Positions 61,427-64,000 of a stretch of 64,000 bases of DNA are shown piece after piece (the first letter of the stretch is position 1; each line of letters begins with the position of its first letter). Under the pieces are notes generated by a model. It saw only the letters and a list, made by a program, of their open reading frames with translations, made no database searches and was not told where the DNA came from. The position numbers and the translations under genes are program-made. Source of the DNA: Arctopsyche grandis (lineage: Eukaryota > Arthropoda > Insecta > Trichoptera > Hydropsychidae); NCBI RefSeq assembly GCF_051622035.1, contig NC_135364.1, positions 14,935,501 through 14,999,500 on the forward strand, read 5' to 3'.

Positions 61427-63100
61427 ATGTACATACATATATTTTAATGTGATAATTTTTATAATATAATTTAAATTCTTAATATAATTACAGATACATT
61501 TGAGTGTTTTACATATAATATACAATCATTCGTTGAATAAAAACATCAAAGAATAGTTATATTTTGGCAATACCTATGATATTTTTTTTAAATTATATTT
61601 AAATACTTTTTTGAATAATCTTGAATTATTTTAAACGAAAAAAATTCTTATTGTTACTACAATAAAACACTTTCATCTACGGAACTATTCTTACTGCAAC
61701 GTATATTCTTTTCCAATGATTAAATTCTATATCATGTATGTACATATGTATAATTCCATCAGTTATAAAATGTATTATATCTGTTTTATGTGTATTTTAT
61801 GCAAAAACATAAGAGGAATTTTCCTATAATGGATATGAAATGTGCAAGTCCTGTATGGTGTAGGTGCAATATATATGATGGATATCTTATATTCTTTCGC
61901 AATACATAATTTACCCCTCGTAAATTAATGAGACTGGTTTCTGGCATCAGATAGGTTTTTGCAAGACTCTCCTTTCGATTTTACCCGACTCGACGTCAAA
62001 CCCTATAATAAAAATTCAACAACGAAATGATTATCTCGAGACTCGAGAGCCTGAGAACCTGCTACTATACGCTTGCTGCACCACTTGCACTTTCGACGAA
62101 GGCGGATGCGAAAATTAAGAGTGGCTGCACGTACTCACTGCATAACGAACTGCTTGGTTCTTTCGACTAAAAAGGATTAATAGAAACCAGGACGACTTCC
62201 TTTTCAGTACTACGTCTCCTCGGTTCGTATATATGGGCACCGTCAATTTCACCAGATGGATTTCTTCTCGTACGGACATCTGCTCGCCGTCTTACGCATG
62301 TAAACTCATCTCAAGTTGACTAGTCTTGTAGATACATATAAAACATTATTTTTATTTTAATGGCTCATTGGAACGACACTTATTCAGGCGAATGGTATTC
62401 GAGCGATTTCAATTTCGACAGATGTTTGATACTAAGTTCTTACTAGTCGATGACCCGGATTTCTTTTTCTCTAGATGTGATGTGAATTACATTTCATTGC
62501 ATCGAGTGTGTGATTTATCGCTGAAAACGATCGCTTCAGAAGAAGTTGGCCTTTGAATCGGCCGACCTTTCGTGTATGCACGTTTTCGATAAAAAGTGGG
62601 CCAACTTTCGCTCACAGTGTTCCCATGTTGTCCCATCTCGTTGATTTATTCGCCGTACTCGAAATCCTTGCGTCATAAAATTCTTAATACATTTTTTTTC
62701 AAACCCTTTAAATGTAACAGTACATATATAATATATATTCGATTTCTTAAAGGTGTATTTATTATTATTATGTCTATAAAAAATGTCGTGAAATCGGTGG
62801 TATACAGCTTTGCGCCAGTTTCGCACATGCATGTTAATTCATTTTATTATATATAATTGAAAAATATGTAAATTAATATCTTTACGGTGTTTTTGACAAT
62901 ATATTATAATACAGACGTGCATATGAAAATTTTATTTATATTTAAATAATTTAATGAAGTTTATTGGATATAAAAAAAAATTAAAAAGTACTAACTCGTA
63001 TTATACTTAAACTTTTGTTTCATGCTTCAGAAATTAAGTATGCATGTATGTAGGTAAAATGCTAGGAATTTATTTAAAGGCATTCTTGGAAAATTTTCGG
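61427..63100. other. Intergenic, no supported gene
   Basis: No gene is seen. 61950-62330 is less AT-rich and complex, without open frames of note. Overlapping short frames at 62368-62856 on both strands lack domains. Confidence 0.5.
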
Positions 63101-63111
63101 TTTAGTCGTAT

Positions 63112-63627
63112 TAAGGTCCGTTTATATTATCCAGCACTGCACGTCAACAGCGCGGTTCAACACTGCATGGAAAAGACTACTTCTATTCATACTATACAGC
63201 ATTGCCCGTTTTCAGTACGTTCATACTTGTTTTGGACTAGTGCAAGGCAAAATCGGCTTACATAAACATTACAGATCGCGACGATACGGCCTAATATTGA
63301 TTTCGTTCTATCGTCACAATATGAAGCTTCCGAAAATATTCATTTACACATGGCAACCTTTTCGTTAGTACGGTTGCACTCGCCACTATGACGTCAAGTC
63401 ATGTGTAAATATTTCCACAGTATCCAAAGAAAACCGGTTCTGCTTAATACATTTCAGTGACATGCACTGCTGTAATATGAATAGATCATGTCGGTTACTG
63501 CTGTTATATACGCCACTCACGTTTTACGAAATATATGAATGCGTCCATATAGAATATATATGTATGTACATATGTATTTTTACTGCTGTTTACGATCAGT
63601 TGCCAGCTTGTGATAAACGAACCTTTA
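63112..63627. mobile_element. TIR element (MITE copy B) with perfect target duplication
   Basis: The left end TAAGGTCCGTTTAT (63112) and the right end, read inversely, AAAGGTTCGTTTATC (63627) form a TIR. AGTCGTAT flanks both sides exactly (63104-63111 and 63628-63635), and identity extends to TTTAGTCGTAT on each side. The interior is about 516 bp, less AT-rich than its surroundings, with no transposase frame, and carries TGACGTCA at 63389-63396. It is the intact relative of the interrupted copy at 36183-37067. An 8-bp duplication suits hAT and related superfamilies. Confidence 0.75.
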
Positions 63628-64000
63628 GTCGTATCTCTAAGAATAACTTATCGACTCTATTTTCAAATATCTAATGATTCTGTTTCTACATACAAATGTA
63701 CATATGAATGTATGTATGTACATATGCATATAGCAATTCAGCAGTTCAACATGTCGGGAAACTGCCTCCTTCCCCTTGTTCTCTTCATAGTTCATAGCAA
63801 AATCGATAAGTATGTATTTACATATGTATAGGTATATCTGCTTCAGTATGTCTATCATTTTCCAGACCATGTCTATGTCCAATGAATTGAGGCCAATAAG
63901 ATGAAATCTTAGGGTTTTATTTTTAAACTAGTCTACGACTAATAAAAAATTAACCCATTAAATTTTGCAGTGCGAATATCCATACTTAGTTTTTGTTAAT
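63628..64000. other. Intergenic, no supported gene
   Basis: AT-rich, with TACATATGTA-type repeats at 63695-63730 and 63810-63830. No gene is seen up to the window edge. Confidence 0.5.

Overview
This is AT-rich eukaryotic DNA with an insect-like look. It has short introns with GT/AG borders, polyadenylation signals, tRNA-derived SINEs, non-LTR retrotransposon debris, many small non-autonomous DNA transposons, and very frequent TACATATGTA-type short repeats. The species cannot be named. To my knowledge Drosophila melanogaster lacks a clear agrin, so a non-drosophilid insect fits better.

Layout. (1) Positions 1-2025 read as an intron, or as the region just upstream of an agrin gene whose 5' part lies outside the window; one SINE sits inside. 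(2) Positions 2026-8450 carry the last 16 exons (about 1,346 codons) of an agrin-type basement-membrane proteoglycan: Kazal, Kazal, Cys-rich module, two laminin-EGF modules, Kazal, short linker, EB/EGF, LG1, two EGFs, LG2, EGF, LG3, stop. Every exon joins in frame if one GC-AG intron is allowed. (3) A 3' UTR with several AATAAA signals follows. (4) A small convergent gene on the minus strand (coding 10582-10908) encodes a 108-residue protein with a signal peptide. It has a likely 5' exon, a TATA box and a TCAGT initiator near 11145-11183. (5) From about 11.2 kb to the end no convincing protein-coding host gene is visible. This stretch is a gene desert, or a very long intron, filled with mobile elements. 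These are six SINE copies (one of them in the agrin region), a broken jockey/CR1-like LINE (about 22950-24810), an RTE-like LINE fragment nested in a MITE (36471-37053), a probable solo LTR (27583-27860), at least five hAT-like or other TIR elements, some with clear target-site duplications, and a roughly 750-bp MITE with arms near 90 bp. Between them lie high-complexity, less AT-rich islands (15.85-16.3, 28.8-29.4, 37.4-37.6, 44.8-45.0 and 55.2-55.5 kb) that may be conserved regulatory elements or non-coding exons.

The only multi-gene relationship visible is the tail-to-tail agrin and small secreted gene pair, about 1.5 kb apart. No CRISPR array, rRNA gene or true tRNA gene was seen. The most notable biology is in agrin: an intron falls where vertebrates insert the z exons of LG3, and LG3 carries an unusual loop insertion. 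The SINE family has two different tails on one shared core. No convincingly new multi-gene system is present.
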